A stretch of 64,000 nucleotides of DNA from Branchiostoma floridae (Eukaryota > Chordata > Leptocardii > Amphioxiformes > Branchiostomatidae). Below, one piece after another: positions 38,450-50,005 of the stretch. A program made the position numbers and the translations under genes. The notes beneath the pieces are model-generated. The model saw nothing but the letters and a program-made list of their open reading frames with translations. It made no database searches and was not told the origin of the DNA. Location: assembly GCF_000003815.2 (NCBI RefSeq), contig NC_049985.1, forward strand, positions 981,151 through 1,045,150, written 5' to 3'. How positions within the stretch are numbered: position 1 is the first letter of the stretch; each line of letters begins with the position of its first letter.

Positions 38450-38650
38450 TTTATTTATTTATTTCTTCCTCAAACGTACATAGGCAGGGAAATACACACA
38501 TGGTAAACCCTGAATTGCGTAGGTTTGTTACAGCGAAACTTTTACGTGCAGAATGTCAACAAACAAAAATACATACTATATTAACAAACACTAAGCATAA
38601 ATCCGAACTCACAGGCTGATGGTAATGCTAGGAAATAGAGTCATTACATA
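38450..38650 (-). mobile_element. 201-base retroposed tail in the unit 4 upstream region
   Basis: Starts with (ttta)n, the minus-strand image of an (aaat)n tail, and is flanked by acata on both sides (38445-38449 and 38646-38650). The duplicate locus at about 63080 reads gagcacatatgataat without it. It therefore inserted after the block duplication, or was removed from the other copy. Confidence 0.72.
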
Positions 38651-39199
38651 TGATAATGTTCAGAACTAGACTTGTAACAAGTCGTGCTTAAAGACTTGCT
38701 TCGTGCTATGATAAGTTCAGAATCAGCGGTATGCGCAAATGGCAAGCGGAGATAATTGTAAAGGCCCGGACCGTGAATATATTGTTAATGTTACTAGCGT
38801 TACACAAAACATTGCTACCTTAAACAACTTCATTCAACAGGTGAATTCGGCGGAACACTAGCAAAGACCTACGGACTGCACAATACATGTATACCACTAG
38901 GATTTACTGAACGCGAAAAACCCTAAATGGCGAAAAAAGCATCAAATCGATTATCTTTATTTACTTTCTGCCACAAACGGGCCATCACAATACACACAAA
39001 AATGATTGCGCAATTAAAAGTGATTTAAGTTTTTTTAACACAAGCCACAAACGGATCAATAAACTAAATCAACATAGATTTAAACATGATCCGTGCAAGG
39101 CAGAACCAAAGGGAACACTGGAATCATCATTATTACAAGACGAAGAGCGTAATGCATGATAGGAGCAAGAGGTCATTTCCTGACCTCGCCAGTTAGCCA

Positions 39200-39593
39200 G
39201 GTTACCTGATATGTTTACAAGTATGAGTGGCGCTTGGGTGTATTGTACCCGTGACATTTGAACTAACAGGTGACGTAATGTTGCCATGGGCACTGTGACT
39301 CATTTATTTGTTTAGTCAGGCGCATGAAGCTATCACGGAGACCTGCGACCGTGTAGGCAACGAGTTGTATCAGGCTATAATTGACTATATACAAAAGGCA
39401 CCTATCTCTCCCCTATCACTTATCAATGGAACCTTCCAAAAGGGGAATCCCCCTTCCCAGACTCCCTGCCCAACAGGTGAGGTCACACCTGGGGATTTCC
39501 GCATTCGTGGTGACTCGCACACAAAGCTGACACGGGGTCCTATACCAGTGAAGATTAGGAGCTTTACAGGTATTCTCTCAGCAGAAGTCCGCC
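39200..39593 (+). promoter_or_regulatory. 5' flank class III of unit 4
   Basis: Block shared with 63660-64000 (start of unit 6), for example ggtgacgtaatgttgccatg and acctgcgaccgtgtaggcaa. It is unlike the flanks of units 1/2 and 3/5. A frame is open from 39308 to the start region but is interrupted before joining the ATG frame, and I treat it as non-coding. Confidence 0.4.
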
Positions 39594-40295
39594 ATGTTGA
39601 GGGTCTGTGAGAAATTCCGTGAGGCGGACGCGAAGGGCAGGAGGTACGGACTAGCCCGTGCGGAGACAGGCTACCTCCGTGCCCTGGTGGACGCCATGGC
39701 TGACATGGACAGGCTGGCAGAAGTGGAGATGCTCAAAAGTCTGGGCGACGTAAACTTGGAGAAGGGAAGACTCGGGAAGGACGTAGGGAAGTTCAACATG
39801 GCCTTGTCCCTTTACATAGCTGCTGTGGTCCGGTGTGACAATAGGGATCAGGGAGAAGGTATAGAACACCGATACGAATACACGGAGAGGCTTTTACAAG
39901 GGGTGTCGTCAAAGGGGTCACAGGGTAAGGAACAGTCAACTGAAGACAAGGAGACGACAACTCCTGCAAAGGTGGCAGAAAAGTTTCAAGACTTGGACAG
40001 AAAATGGGCTGCCGGGGGTAACACAGACTCTGTGTTGGTTGGGTACGCACAGTTGATGGTAGAAGGAATAGTAAACGACAACAGCATGTTAGAAACAGAA
40101 GCGATCAAAAGTCTCGGTGACGTGTACCTGAAAAGAGGAACAGAAACTAGAGACACTAGAAACTTGACCAGAGCTTCCGCTTTGTACAACAAGGCACTGG
40201 CGCGGTGTCACGACATTCAGGGAACAGTTGCCATTGTCCACCGCTTACTGCACACCGCAAAAATCAGGCAGGACATCACCACAACAAGCATAAAG
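39594..40295 (+). CDS. Unit 4 exon 1
   Basis: 234 codons from gccATGttg to ataaag|gtgagt, phase 0. It carries [13 protein letters not shown] and [15 protein letters not shown]-like segments, separated by a linker rich in Thr, Glu and Lys. It is the closest match to unit 3 exon 1. Confidence 0.9.
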
Positions 40296-43200
40296 GTGAG
40301 TTTTTAATTATTGCAGCTTCTTATATTAACATAGTGTATGCCCATGTTGTTTTGTCACTTACACTATGATATGAGTTTAAATGTGTTCAGTATCTTTGAG
40401 GAAAGTATAGTTCTGGAAGTAGTGAATGTGAGCGTGTTTTCACAATGTTTGGTTTGTGCCTAACCAGAGGCTTTTTCTTGTCCGTTCGTGCATCAAATGA
40501 TACGATTGTTGACATTTTTCTCATGTACACGGCTTTCTGTTGGTTCTGATAGAGGCTAACTCATAGGCAACGGCAGCCAAACGTGGGGCGGCGGAAAGGC
40601 CACTTCTCTCCCTTCTCAGCTGCGCCCTCTAGCGACATCATCAACAACGGAATGCGCCGTCCACACAGGTAGGTACATGGAATGCTGGTTCTTCATGATT
40701 GATTTTGACTATCGTATAAGCCTATAAGGTATACAAATGTCTATCGGTTGTAGAATGATAAGATGGCAATTTGTTTTTTCTCTTCAGTGCCCCAGAACTG
40801 CAGAAAGCTGAAAACCCGACAAGAGTTGACGATGACAAGTTAGTGTCACTCATTTCTTTGTTTCGTGTTTCACAAGTGTTTGAAAGTGATGTATCTTTGG
40901 CCCCCTAGCCGCTTTTAAACGCATGGGCTTTAAGACTTTGAAGGCTGGTCAGCTGATATAGGCGGTTTTTATAGACCGTTTGATACGGTGGATCATAACA
41001 TCATATTCCAAAAGATGTTTTGGCATGGCATTCAAGGGTATGCACTGGTTTGATTTACGTCTTACATATCTAGCAGGTAGCACTGTAGTGCGGTTGATGG
41101 AGCTACCTCTGATTTATATCCACTATTCATTACCGCAATGGTTAATATTGGGACCGCTTTTGTTCTTAATCTAATGACATAACAAATTGCGCCCATTTTT
41201 GTGATATGCCAATGTATGCAGGTGACACTGTCTTCTACTATTGTATCAAAGGTGTCATTAGCATTGCAAACAACCTTTAAAACGATCTTAATACTCTTTC
41301 ACAGTGGTTTATAGAAAAATTTATTATCAGTAAAGTGTAAATTTATGCTCATTAGAACGGATCAAAAGCTAAACACTTGCAGAAGATCTATGGGGCAGCT
41401 TTAAAAGCATGTGCACAAATACCTAGGAGTGCTAATTGATCATTTTTACAGTGAATGTGAAGAACATCTCCATGCTGGCTGCAGGGCCCTGCAGACTGGA
41501 GACCTGGACACAGCAGAACAAAGCTTTGCAGCTGCGCTCAAGTCTGTTCACGTCAAAGGTCAGTCTAAGTATGAACTTAGGTCAAATAATCATGAGTAAA
41601 TACTAATGGTCCAAGGTCCGTGGTTGTTGTCGATCGTGGTTGTTGTCGATACACAGAACTATCTTTAATTCAAACTGTGGCCACTATAAGCCTAGTTATT
41701 ATCTACCAGGACAAATGACAACACTGATGACTACGACAAACTTTGAAATTCACAACAGTGCGCAAATGCAATGATAAAACTTAATAGCACTCCAAAGGTT
41801 TTCTTCCCGAAACGAAAAAGTAACTACAAGATTGTGATTGATACAACTTAGGTCAACACAGCAAGGAGGAAGAGCCCCTGTACAAGTTGAGTGATGTCTA
41901 CCTGCAGAGAGGAATCCAGTCAAAGGACGGGGGCGACTTCACGAAGGCTGCAGCACTCTGTAATGCAGCACTGGTAAGGTCATGGAGAGAAGATATAAAC
42001 AAAGCAATACAGGAAATAACTCAAACATTTGTTAAGAAAGTTCTGAATATAGAACAGAAGTTAGACAGTAATGATACAGAGAAACACAAATTGGTATTAA
42101 AGGCTGATAGGGACTACGTAGTTAAAGAGATCAAAAGAATTGAACAAGAGATAGATCCATATACGCTGGATGAGGATGACCCAAAGTTAAAAGAAGTGGA
42201 GATGAAGAGAGTGGAAGCAATCAAAGCATTGTTTCAGGCACTTGTTGATCAGCGTAAAACGTTCATAGCCGGCCTTGTAGATGAATGTATGAAGGTAATG
42301 GGCTCCCCTCCCTCTAAGTACGCCATGATTGGTTTGGGTTCACAAGCCACAGGATTGGTAACTCCATACTCTGATCTGGAATTTGCCATTTTGGTAGAGG
42401 AGGAAACCGAGCATAATGTTAGTTATTTCCGCAACCTCACTCATTACCTGCACCTCAAAGTGATAAATCTTGGAGAGACCATTCTCCCGGCCATGGGGAT
42501 TAAGTCTCTGAATGATTTCTACTCAGACGACCCACTAAACAGCTGGTTTTATGACTCAGTAACACCACGCGGTTTTGCGTTCGATGGAGCCATGCCGCAT
42601 GCATGCAAGACTCCATTGGGCAGGGGCAGAAACAGCACAGGAACAAGCGAACTAATCCGCACACCAAGCAATTTGACCAACATTCTGAAAGAAGACATTA
42701 CGTTTCATTTAAAGAAAGGCTATCATCTGGCTAGTGTACTGGGAAATGTGTCTTTTCTCACAGGAGAACAGGGCTTGGTAGATGAGTACAGGTCGCTATG
42801 GACTCAGCAACTGAAAGAAAGTGGCGGAATAGTTACTTTGATAATGGCAAGTACAGGCCTAACTGAGAATTCACGTATGTTTCAAACCGAGGCTCTTACT
42901 GCCAGCTTGCTGAATGTTAAAAAAGAAATCTATCGGTTTTCAAGCCTTGCAGTGTCTGTTTTGGCGCTACTTCATAACATTCAACCGACGACAATATGGG
43001 AGACTATTCAGGAGCTGAGAAACGCAGGAGTCGTCTGTGGTGAGAACGCACATCACTTGATGGTGCTGATCAGTATCTCAGCAGAACTGAGGCTGCGGAC
43101 ATACATGAACAATCATGGACAAGTGGAAAACATGTCAGCCTTATCGTCATTGTCGACCGATACGGGCATTGAGGAGAAATTACAGAAAGTGTTTTACATC

Positions 43201-45270
43201 TCGAATACAAAACAGCTCATGAGATACTATTACACAGAAAGACCCCTGAAGCACTTTATTTCACAGCTGAAAGACCCTCAACGTTCGGAAGAACCGCCAA
43301 TCTTCTTTGACAATTCTTCAAAGTTCAAAGCAGAGGTATATAAAAGTCTGTGCGATTTTGAGAATTTTAAGACAGAACAAACGCTACAAACGCTACAAAG
43401 TGATTTAATGAAATATGGTCATAACACTGCGCACAGGGATGTTGCCGGATCACTAAACAACTTAGGTACCGCCTGGAGAGACCTTGGTGATCACAGAAAG
43501 GCGGTCAGCTATTATGAGCAGTCACTACAGATGAACCGGAGTATCTATGGTGAGGACACTGCATACCCTGACATCGCCGGCTCACTTCACAACTTGGGTG
43601 CGGCCTGGGGCGACCTTGGTGATCTCATAAAGGCGGTCAGCTATTATGAGCAGTCACTACAGATGAAGCGGAGTATCTATGGTGAGGACACTGAACATCC
43701 TGACATCGCCAGCTCGCTTAACAACTTGGGTAACACCTGGGGCGACCTTGGTGATCTCAAAAAGGCGGTCAGCTATTATGAGCAGGCACTACAGATGAAC
43801 CGGAGTATCTATGGTGAGGACACTGAACATCCTGACATCGCCGGCTCACTTAACAACTTGGGTGCCACCTGGGGCGACCTTGGTGATCACAAAAAGGCGG
43901 TCAGCTATTATGAGCAGGCACTACAGATGAACCGGAGTATCTATGGTGAGGACACTGAACATCCTGACATCGCCGGCTCACTTAACAACTTGGGTAACAC
44001 CTGGGGCGACCTTGGTGATCACAAAAAGGCGGTCAGCTATTATGAGCAGGCACTACAGATGAACCGGAGTATCTATGGTGAGGACACTGAACATCCTGAC
44101 ATCGCCGGATCACTTAACAACTTGGGTAACGCCTGGAGGAAACTCGGGGATTACAGAAAGGCGGTCAGGTATTATGAGCAGTCACTGCAGATGAACCGGA
44201 GTATCTATGGTGAAGACACTGAACATCCTGACATCGCCAGCTCACTTAACAACTTGGGTACCGCCTGGAGATACCTTGGTGATCACAAAAAGGCGGTTAG
44301 CTATTATGAGCAGTCACTACAGATGAAGCGGAGTATCTATTGTGAAGACACGGAACATCCTGACATCGCAAAATCACTTAATAACTTGGGTGCCACCAGT
44401 CGTGACCTTGGGGATTACAGAAAGGCGGTTAGCTATTATGAGCAGTCACTACAGATGGCGCGGAGTATCTATGGTAAGGACACTGCACATCCTGACATCG
44501 CCGGCTCACTTAACAACTTGGGTAACACCTGGGGCGACCTTGGTGATCACAAAAAGGCGGTCAACTATTATGAGCAGGCACTACAGATGAACCGGAGTAT
44601 CCATGGTGAGAACAATGCACATCCTGACATCGCCAGCTCACTTAACAATTCGGGTGCCGCCTGGACTAACCTTGGTGATCTCAAAAAGGCGGTCAGCTAT
44701 TATGAACAGTCACTACAGATGAGGCGACGTATCTATGGTGAGGACACTGAACATCCTGACATCGCCAGCTCGCTTAATAACTTAGGTGCCGCCTGGACTA
44801 ACCTTGGTGATCACAGAAAGGCGGTCAGCTACTATGGACAGTCACTTCAGATGAGGCGGGATGTCTATGGTGAAGACAATGCACATCCTGACATCGCCAG
44901 CTCACTTAACAACTTTGGTAACGCCTGCGGAAACCTTGGTGATCACAGAAAGGCAATCAGCTATCATGAACAGTCACTACAGATGAGGCGGGTTATCTAT
45001 GGTTACAACACTGCACATCCTGACATCGCCAGATCCCTTAACAACTTGGGTAACGCCTGGAGTGACCTTGGTGATCACAGAAAGGCGGTCAGTTATTATG
45101 AGCAGACTCTACAAATGAGGCGGGTTATGTATGGTGAGGAAACTGCACATCCTGACATTGTTCACTCTCTAAACAATCTGTGCGTCGCCTGGAGAGAGCT
45201 CGGCGATTACGGAAAGGCCATGAACTACTATTATCTGTGGGAACAAATGAAACAGATTCTTTTGAATTAA
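39594..45270 (+). CDS. Unit 4 gene: GlnD-type nucleotidyltransferase-TPR protein, intact, 1464 aa
   Basis: Five exons: 39594-40295, 40553-40668, 40788-40838, 41452-41558, 41852-45270. They total 4395 nt, exactly 1465 codons with stop. Architecture is as in unit 3 but with 13 full TPRs plus a degenerate last one, ending [14 protein letters not shown]. Repeats 3, 4, 5 and 9 are almost identical, including at the DNA level, which points to very recent internal duplication. The linker ([10 protein letters not shown]) and C-terminus match the unit 1 class. Cys is replaced by Ser in the otherwise conserved PPPCKYAM motif (SPPSKYAM) next to the nucleotidyltransferase core. The core itself is intact. 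Function is unknown; a recognition or scaffold role is inference. Confidence 0.88.
40553..40668 (+). CDS. Unit 4 exon 2 (small)
   Basis: 116 nt after gttctgatag, ending cacag|gtaggt; encodes [20 protein letters not shown] and then [14 protein letters not shown]. Phase 0 in, phase 2 out. Confidence 0.8.
40788..40838 (+). CDS. Unit 4 exon 3 (small)
   Basis: 51 nt between tctcttcag and gttagt; encodes [16 protein letters not shown]. This is the consensus form of the exon. Confidence 0.8.
40905..41445 (+). mobile_element. Degenerate non-LTR reverse-transcriptase fragment in intron 3 of unit 4
   Basis: Broken frames with [15 protein letters not shown], then [10 protein letters not shown] and KYLGVLIDH, ending immediately before the exon 4 acceptor. 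It is orthologous to the fragment in unit 2 and absent from units 1, 3 and 5, so it was inherited through the array. Confidence 0.75.
41452..41558 (+). CDS. Unit 4 exon 4 (small TPR exon)
   Basis: 107 nt between atttttacag and caaag|gtcagt; encodes [19 protein letters not shown] and the helix ending SVHVKG. Tyr is replaced by Cys at the second residue. Confidence 0.84.
41852..45270 (+). CDS. Unit 4 exon 5: nucleotidyltransferase and 13 TPRs
   Basis: Starts after caacttag with [20 protein letters not shown]. The leucine at 41887 is TTG and not a start. The nucleotidyltransferase core is [17 protein letters not shown]. The array (about 43447-45250) is the most homogeneous in the window: several neighbouring repeats read [20 protein letters not shown] with the same third-position bases. 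The linker carries a small duplication (TLQTLQ). It ends at TAA 45268-45270. Confidence 0.9.
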
Positions 45271-45765
45271 CACACGTAATCAGCAGCAAGCCTTTCCAGG
45301 CATAGTAACTGTAAATGACCTCTCCTACCAAGGGATAATTCTACTATACAGCATTTTGAAATATGCCAGATGATAGGACTGGAAATGTCGGTGCCGTCGC
45401 ATTAGTAGGCACCATGATGTATTGTGTAATGAAAGTCACTAGTTTTATTTTACTGTAATTTGGATGATGTACGCGATGATGACGTTGTGATTGATATTAT
45501 TTGAACCGTACTGCTGTCAGATTTGGACTATAATCAGTTTACTTTAAGGTTTCATACCTGGCTAAACTGGCATATTGACTGTCCTTTGTTTTCTCGTCAA
45601 TGAATTAAGAGAGAATTGTAACGAACATTGATCGATGGGCATGAAAGAATTCTAAAGGCTATTTTGGACCATATGGATGACGTCATCAATCTTGTTGGAT
45701 ACGCCTGTTATTGTTGAGGTTAGGTCAGATATTTCGACAATAAGAAGCGTCCAAAATTCGTTACT

Positions 45766-46868
45766 GAAGCAACTGGATACGAATTTGGAAACGGTCAGAC
45801 ATTTCAGATAGCATGATCTACTATCTTAACCCTCAAGCACCCGACCTTTTTTTGCGACTAAAATGACCGAGTGGGGTCCAAACGGACCCCAAAATGTTTT
45901 GTTCATAAAATCTCGATACCATTTCTTATCGGCGATCATTGTATACACATTGCTTCGTCAATGTAAGAGGATGATTTTGAGATGTTAAGTTGTTGCATAT
46001 TCCACATCATTATCATAATTTATGCAAAAGTTCAGAAGAACCACGTTTTGCACTAAACCTATTCCGACCAGGTAGGGGAATTTTGAGGCCTTCAGCAACA
46101 TTTATGTCGCATAACTCATGAACGGCTAGAGCTAAAGCTACGAAACTTGGTCATTTATCACAAAATATTGTTTGCAAGTTTTTTGTCAATAAAGTAAGTT
46201 TATCATTTTTGGGGGTTGCCATGGCAACCATATTCCAACAGACATATTTTTGCCAAAATATGACAATTTCAATTTAAACAAGGTTTTCTTGGCAAACTAC
46301 ATCTGTTTTCTGACAACAATTAAATTCTATGAAATTCAATGTAATTTTCATGACTTAAAATTTATAATTTATGCTAATTTCATGACGTCATTGGTCAAAA
46401 TCCAAGATGGCCGCCCTGATTAGGCAAATGACGCCATAATGTCGTCACGTTACATGTTGATGACACAGACATTTTTTTGATGATTTAGGTTTACATTCTT
46501 ATTATTGTCTAAAAGTTTGGTAGTCATACAGTAAGTGGTTAAGGAGTTAGCCTACAAAGTTTGTTTTAAAAACTGCACATTTTTGCTGGGGTCCGTTTGG
46601 ACTGAACACAAACTTTCTTTATAATTTCCACATTATTGTACCAATCTTTGCGAAAAGTTAGGAGAAGGTATAAGACATATTGACTGACAAAGTCACGGAA
46701 GGATTTTTTCTTCAGTTTAAAAATGTTCAAATGACACTTCAAAATGTACGCCTGGGGTCCAAATGGACCCCACTCGGGTGTTTGAGGGTTAAGCCAATGT
46801 CACTGACGAAAGACAGTGGATGTTATCTGAAAAGTCTGACCGTTTCCAAATTCGTATCCAGTTGCTTG
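45766..46868. mobile_element. Foldback element split by a piggyBac-like MITE
   Basis: 45766-45812 (gaagcaactggatacgaatt...) and 46820-46868 are inverted copies of each other over about 45 bases, forming a hairpin-type element. Outside it, ataatcagttt at about 45530 and 46889 may mark the original target site. A single arm of the same family is at about 14130-14210. Confidence 0.65.
45830..46788. mobile_element. piggyBac-like MITE, 959 bp, TTAA target site
   Basis: The left end is TTAA|ccctcaagcacccgacc and the right end is tcgggtgtttgaggg|TTAA, so the terminal repeats are inverted and flanked by a duplicated TTAA (45826-45829, 46789-46792). Subterminal inverted ggggtccaaacggacccc and ggggtccaaatggacccc lie inside both ends. 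The interior has no transposase frame. TTAA specificity and CCC...GGG termini are hallmarks of the piggyBac superfamily. Confidence 0.88.
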
Positions 46869-48519
46869 AGAAACGTTTTTTTGCGATAATCAGTTTGCTT
46901 GAAATGTGTGCATTGTTTAGGGTAAGATGTCAGCCGTAAGGATTCCTATCCTGCTAGTACCAGACCCTTGTCACCGCCGTAAAAAATGTGGTTTTGGGTA
47001 TGTGTATTTTTGAGTATATGGATATCTTTTTTACCCATTTGCTCGATATGATCGAATCATGTCTATCTTGTCTATGAGAATGCAAATGTGTTAAAATATG
47101 AGGTAGTCCCCTTAAAGCATGCGCGGCACTTTCCCGTCTGAGGGGGTTGGCTAGACTATATGTGATATACTAGGTGTGTCCCTCCATGATCCAGTCAATT
47201 TGTTTGTTTGTTTGAACCTTTATTTATTCATGAAAGCTCAAATCGGCCTTCAATAATAATAATTCTAATTCAATACGAATCATATGTGTGCATTGTGTGG
47301 ATCAATGAGCTTTGGCAATTTAAACTATACAATAGAATGACAAAACCTTATCGTACATAGAAAGTGGCTAGCACATATATGTCGAGCCTAGTTCAGTGTA
47401 ATAGTTTAGCGGTAAGTCAACTAAATCAAGATTTTAACTTTATAATACACATGAAAACATCCAAACTATTGTATATGTGTAGATATGATTATGAAGCCAT
47501 ATTGTGTAATATGATATCATGTCTGTAATGATAACCAATGGCTTTTATTACCGTGTTGTCCAGAGCCAATGTTCTATTATGTCGTAAAATGCATGTGGAT
47601 AATTTTTCTTAGTAGCGTCTTGCAAAGTCTTCATCTAATGTTGGTCTTCAAATGTTTACCTGCGCTGCAGCCGACCAATGATGATGATGGTCTTCATAAT
47701 TATAAGACCACACTGATTTTATTTTATGGATTGTATCCTCTGGATTCTACAAAACTGATGCCTGTGCAAAAAAAGAAAGATGATAAAAGAAAATGTCTGA
47801 GATTCATGTGATGATATTTAATCAACCATGAAAAGGACTAAATGATAAACAATAGATTACGGTTGATTTTTCCACTGTATCTTGTTTTGGAAGATGACAT
47901 ACCTCATAGAATTTTGAAAGGAAAATTGTTATCTATAAGAAAAAATAGATGATATTCTGTTGCATTTGTTCAACGTTATATTGTGTCACAAAGTAGGATT
48001 GAAATCTGGACGCGGTAGCCCTTCAGAACGTGGCAGTTTGGAGGAAGGCATTCTCAAACACTTCTATTGGTAGACTACAAAAGAAATGTAACGTTTGATC
48101 CTATTGTTCAAACGTCTGGAATATTGTTTTTCTACTGATTAAATGGTTTCATCATCGAAAACAATCTACAGTTCGAGGATCCGTGAAATGAGTATTGTTT
48201 CTTGCATGTTTTATTCAGTTGTAGCTCATTAGTAATGCAATATAAATGTATTGATTAACATGACATGTGCCTAACGATAACGTGCAGTGGTTTTGTGATG
48301 CATTTCCTACATTGTTTGATCTGAATGCTTCTTGCATTAAAAACAGAGAAACAATGAACTTTCCTCCCCCATGTTAAGGCGCGAAATATTTTTACGATTA
48401 GAAGGTGAGATTTTCGAAAAGACCACATCAGGGGATCGCCATGGTCACCCTTGTGTTGACTGAATTCACGTAAACACGGGATTTGCCCTGTTAAAGATCC
48501 GCTCCGATCACTCGAAAAT

Positions 48520-48832
48520 TGTCTCTGCAACTGGAGGGCAAACTGCTAGGCGACCCAAATCTACGTAGCTTTTTCATTACATCAAACGCGTTTATCACCA
48601 AAAACATTAAGACACAGCATGTCCAAGACGAAACATACAAAAACTGGAAGCTTTGCTGCAGTACCAACGTCACATACCAGGGGGCCCAAAATCGACCTTC
48701 GCCCTACCGACCCCTATCCATATACCAAACATCATTACGATCGATCCACAAATATCAGGAAACACAGAAACACAGAGAGAGACTCACACAGAGACACACC
48801 AATAACAATACCTCCACTTTCATGAAGGTAAC
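48520..48832 (+). repeat. Interspersed repeat family R1
   Basis: Contains gctgcagtaccaa, then agggggcccaaaatc, and ends caatacctccactttcatga plus aggtaac. Related copies lie at about 5385-5640, 14395-14763, 26030-26290 and 51630-52230. This is a non-autonomous family with a common 3' end (aatacctcc...gaggtaa) and no coding capacity. Confidence 0.6.
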
Positions 48833-49289
48833 AAGTCTGAATTCACAATACTCTTGACGGCTCCATGGCTACTTGGGGCTGGGATAAGGCAAATTACAGA
48901 ATCTACGGGTGGCGGGAATTGATCGCTGCAAGGTTTATAGACTGATACTTGTTTGTATTGATACTTGTTTGTATCATGATGTCTGTATCATGATGTCTGT
49001 ATTTAACAGGTCCCTTTTCCACTAGACGGCGATCGCGCTGCGCTGTCTCTGCGACCTAAAACGGATGTGCGTAACCTTCAATTTCAAACTGGGTATATCA
49101 TACAAAATGTTTAAGTGTGACTGAGAAGACAACACGCACACAAAGCGTAAAAAGACTTATTTTTTTCGTTTGGCAATGTCAACTTTAGTTCGCAGAGAGA
49201 GCTCGGTGAGAAAGCTGTCTTAGTGGAAAGGGGGAATAACATACCAGCTTCACAGGCACGGGGCGTGAGGAGGCTGGATATATTCACTC

Positions 49290-49657
49290 GGTCACACGTA
49301 CGTAACCTTTATAATAAACAACTGTAGGTGTCAACTGTACTTGGTGAATTCTACTCTAGATAGTTCTCGACAGGAACATTAAATTAGCACCTCAATCCTA
49401 CAAACAACTGTAAAGGTGCGGTACCGAGTTACACTAAAAAGAACTAATACCATAGGCTACGTGTTAACGTTATATTGCCGAGTATTTGCGAAGCCTTTGT
49501 GGGAGTCCTAAAACCTTTGAACTTTATTATCGGCTGGCGGATGATGTAATGTTGATGTTTGTCCAGACCTATGTTTGTTCAAGTCACGCGCATAAGGCTG
49601 ACACCGAGGCCAGAAAAGAGAAGTAGTTTACAGGTGTTCTCTTGGTAGAAGTCCGCC
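49290..49657 (+). promoter_or_regulatory. 5' flank class II of unit 5
   Basis: Near-copy of 27500-27898 (unit 3), including ttggtgaattctactctaga and gcgaagcctttgtgggagtc. It ends in agaagtccgccATGttg. The regulatory role is inferred from position only. Confidence 0.4.
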
Positions 49658-50005
49658 ATGTTGAGGGTCTGTGAGAAACTCCGTGAGGCGGACGCAAAGG
49701 GCAGGAGGTACGGACTAGCCCGTGCGGAGACAAGNNNNNNNNNNNNNNNNNNNNNNNNNNNNNNNNNNNNNNNNNNNNNNNNNNNNNNNNNNNNNNNNNN
49801 NNNNNNNNNNNNNNNNNNNNNNNNNNNNNNNNNNTACCTGAAAAGAGGAACAGAAACTCTTGACACTAGAGACTTGACGAGAGCTTCCGCTCTGTACAAC
49901 AAGGCTCTGGCACGATGTCACAACGTTCAGGGAACAGTTGTCCTTGTCCACCGCTTACTGCACACCGCAAAAATCAGGCAGGAAATCACCAGAACTAAAA
50001 AGAAG
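49658..50005 (+). CDS. Unit 5 exon 1 (assembly gap inside)
   Basis: Begins [20 protein letters not shown] and resumes after the gap at [20 protein letters not shown], ending at aagaag|gtgagt. The gap 49735-49834 is exactly 100 N, while the paralogues have about 455 bases here. The true exon should be close to 700 nt and the frame across the gap cannot be judged. Confidence 0.8.

Larger units (their letters stand above)
33769..39593. other. Intergenic region between units 3 and 4 (duplicated at 57416-64000)
   Basis: No gene is supported. From the stop codon onward this 5.8 kb runs parallel to the region after unit 5, at visibly high identity. It contains the hairpin-ended repeat family (about 35890-36930), a (catacatg)n microsatellite and a 201-base insertion (38450-38650). 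The last few hundred bases are the class III 5' flank of unit 4. Confidence 0.65.
45271..49657. other. Intergenic region between units 4 and 5
   Basis: No gene is supported. Contents are the class B 3' flank, a foldback element interrupted by a piggyBac-like MITE (about 45766-46868), a short LINE tail on the minus strand (about 47200-47265, gtttgtttgaacctttattt), and an interspersed repeat copy at about 48520-48832. The class II 5' flank of unit 5 starts at about 49290. Confidence 0.5.

Noticed and set aside
39308-39610. Upstream coding exon before unit 4
   Set aside because: A 100-codon open frame precedes the ATG but is in another frame. The corresponding sequence at 63750 is not conserved as protein, and other units lack it.
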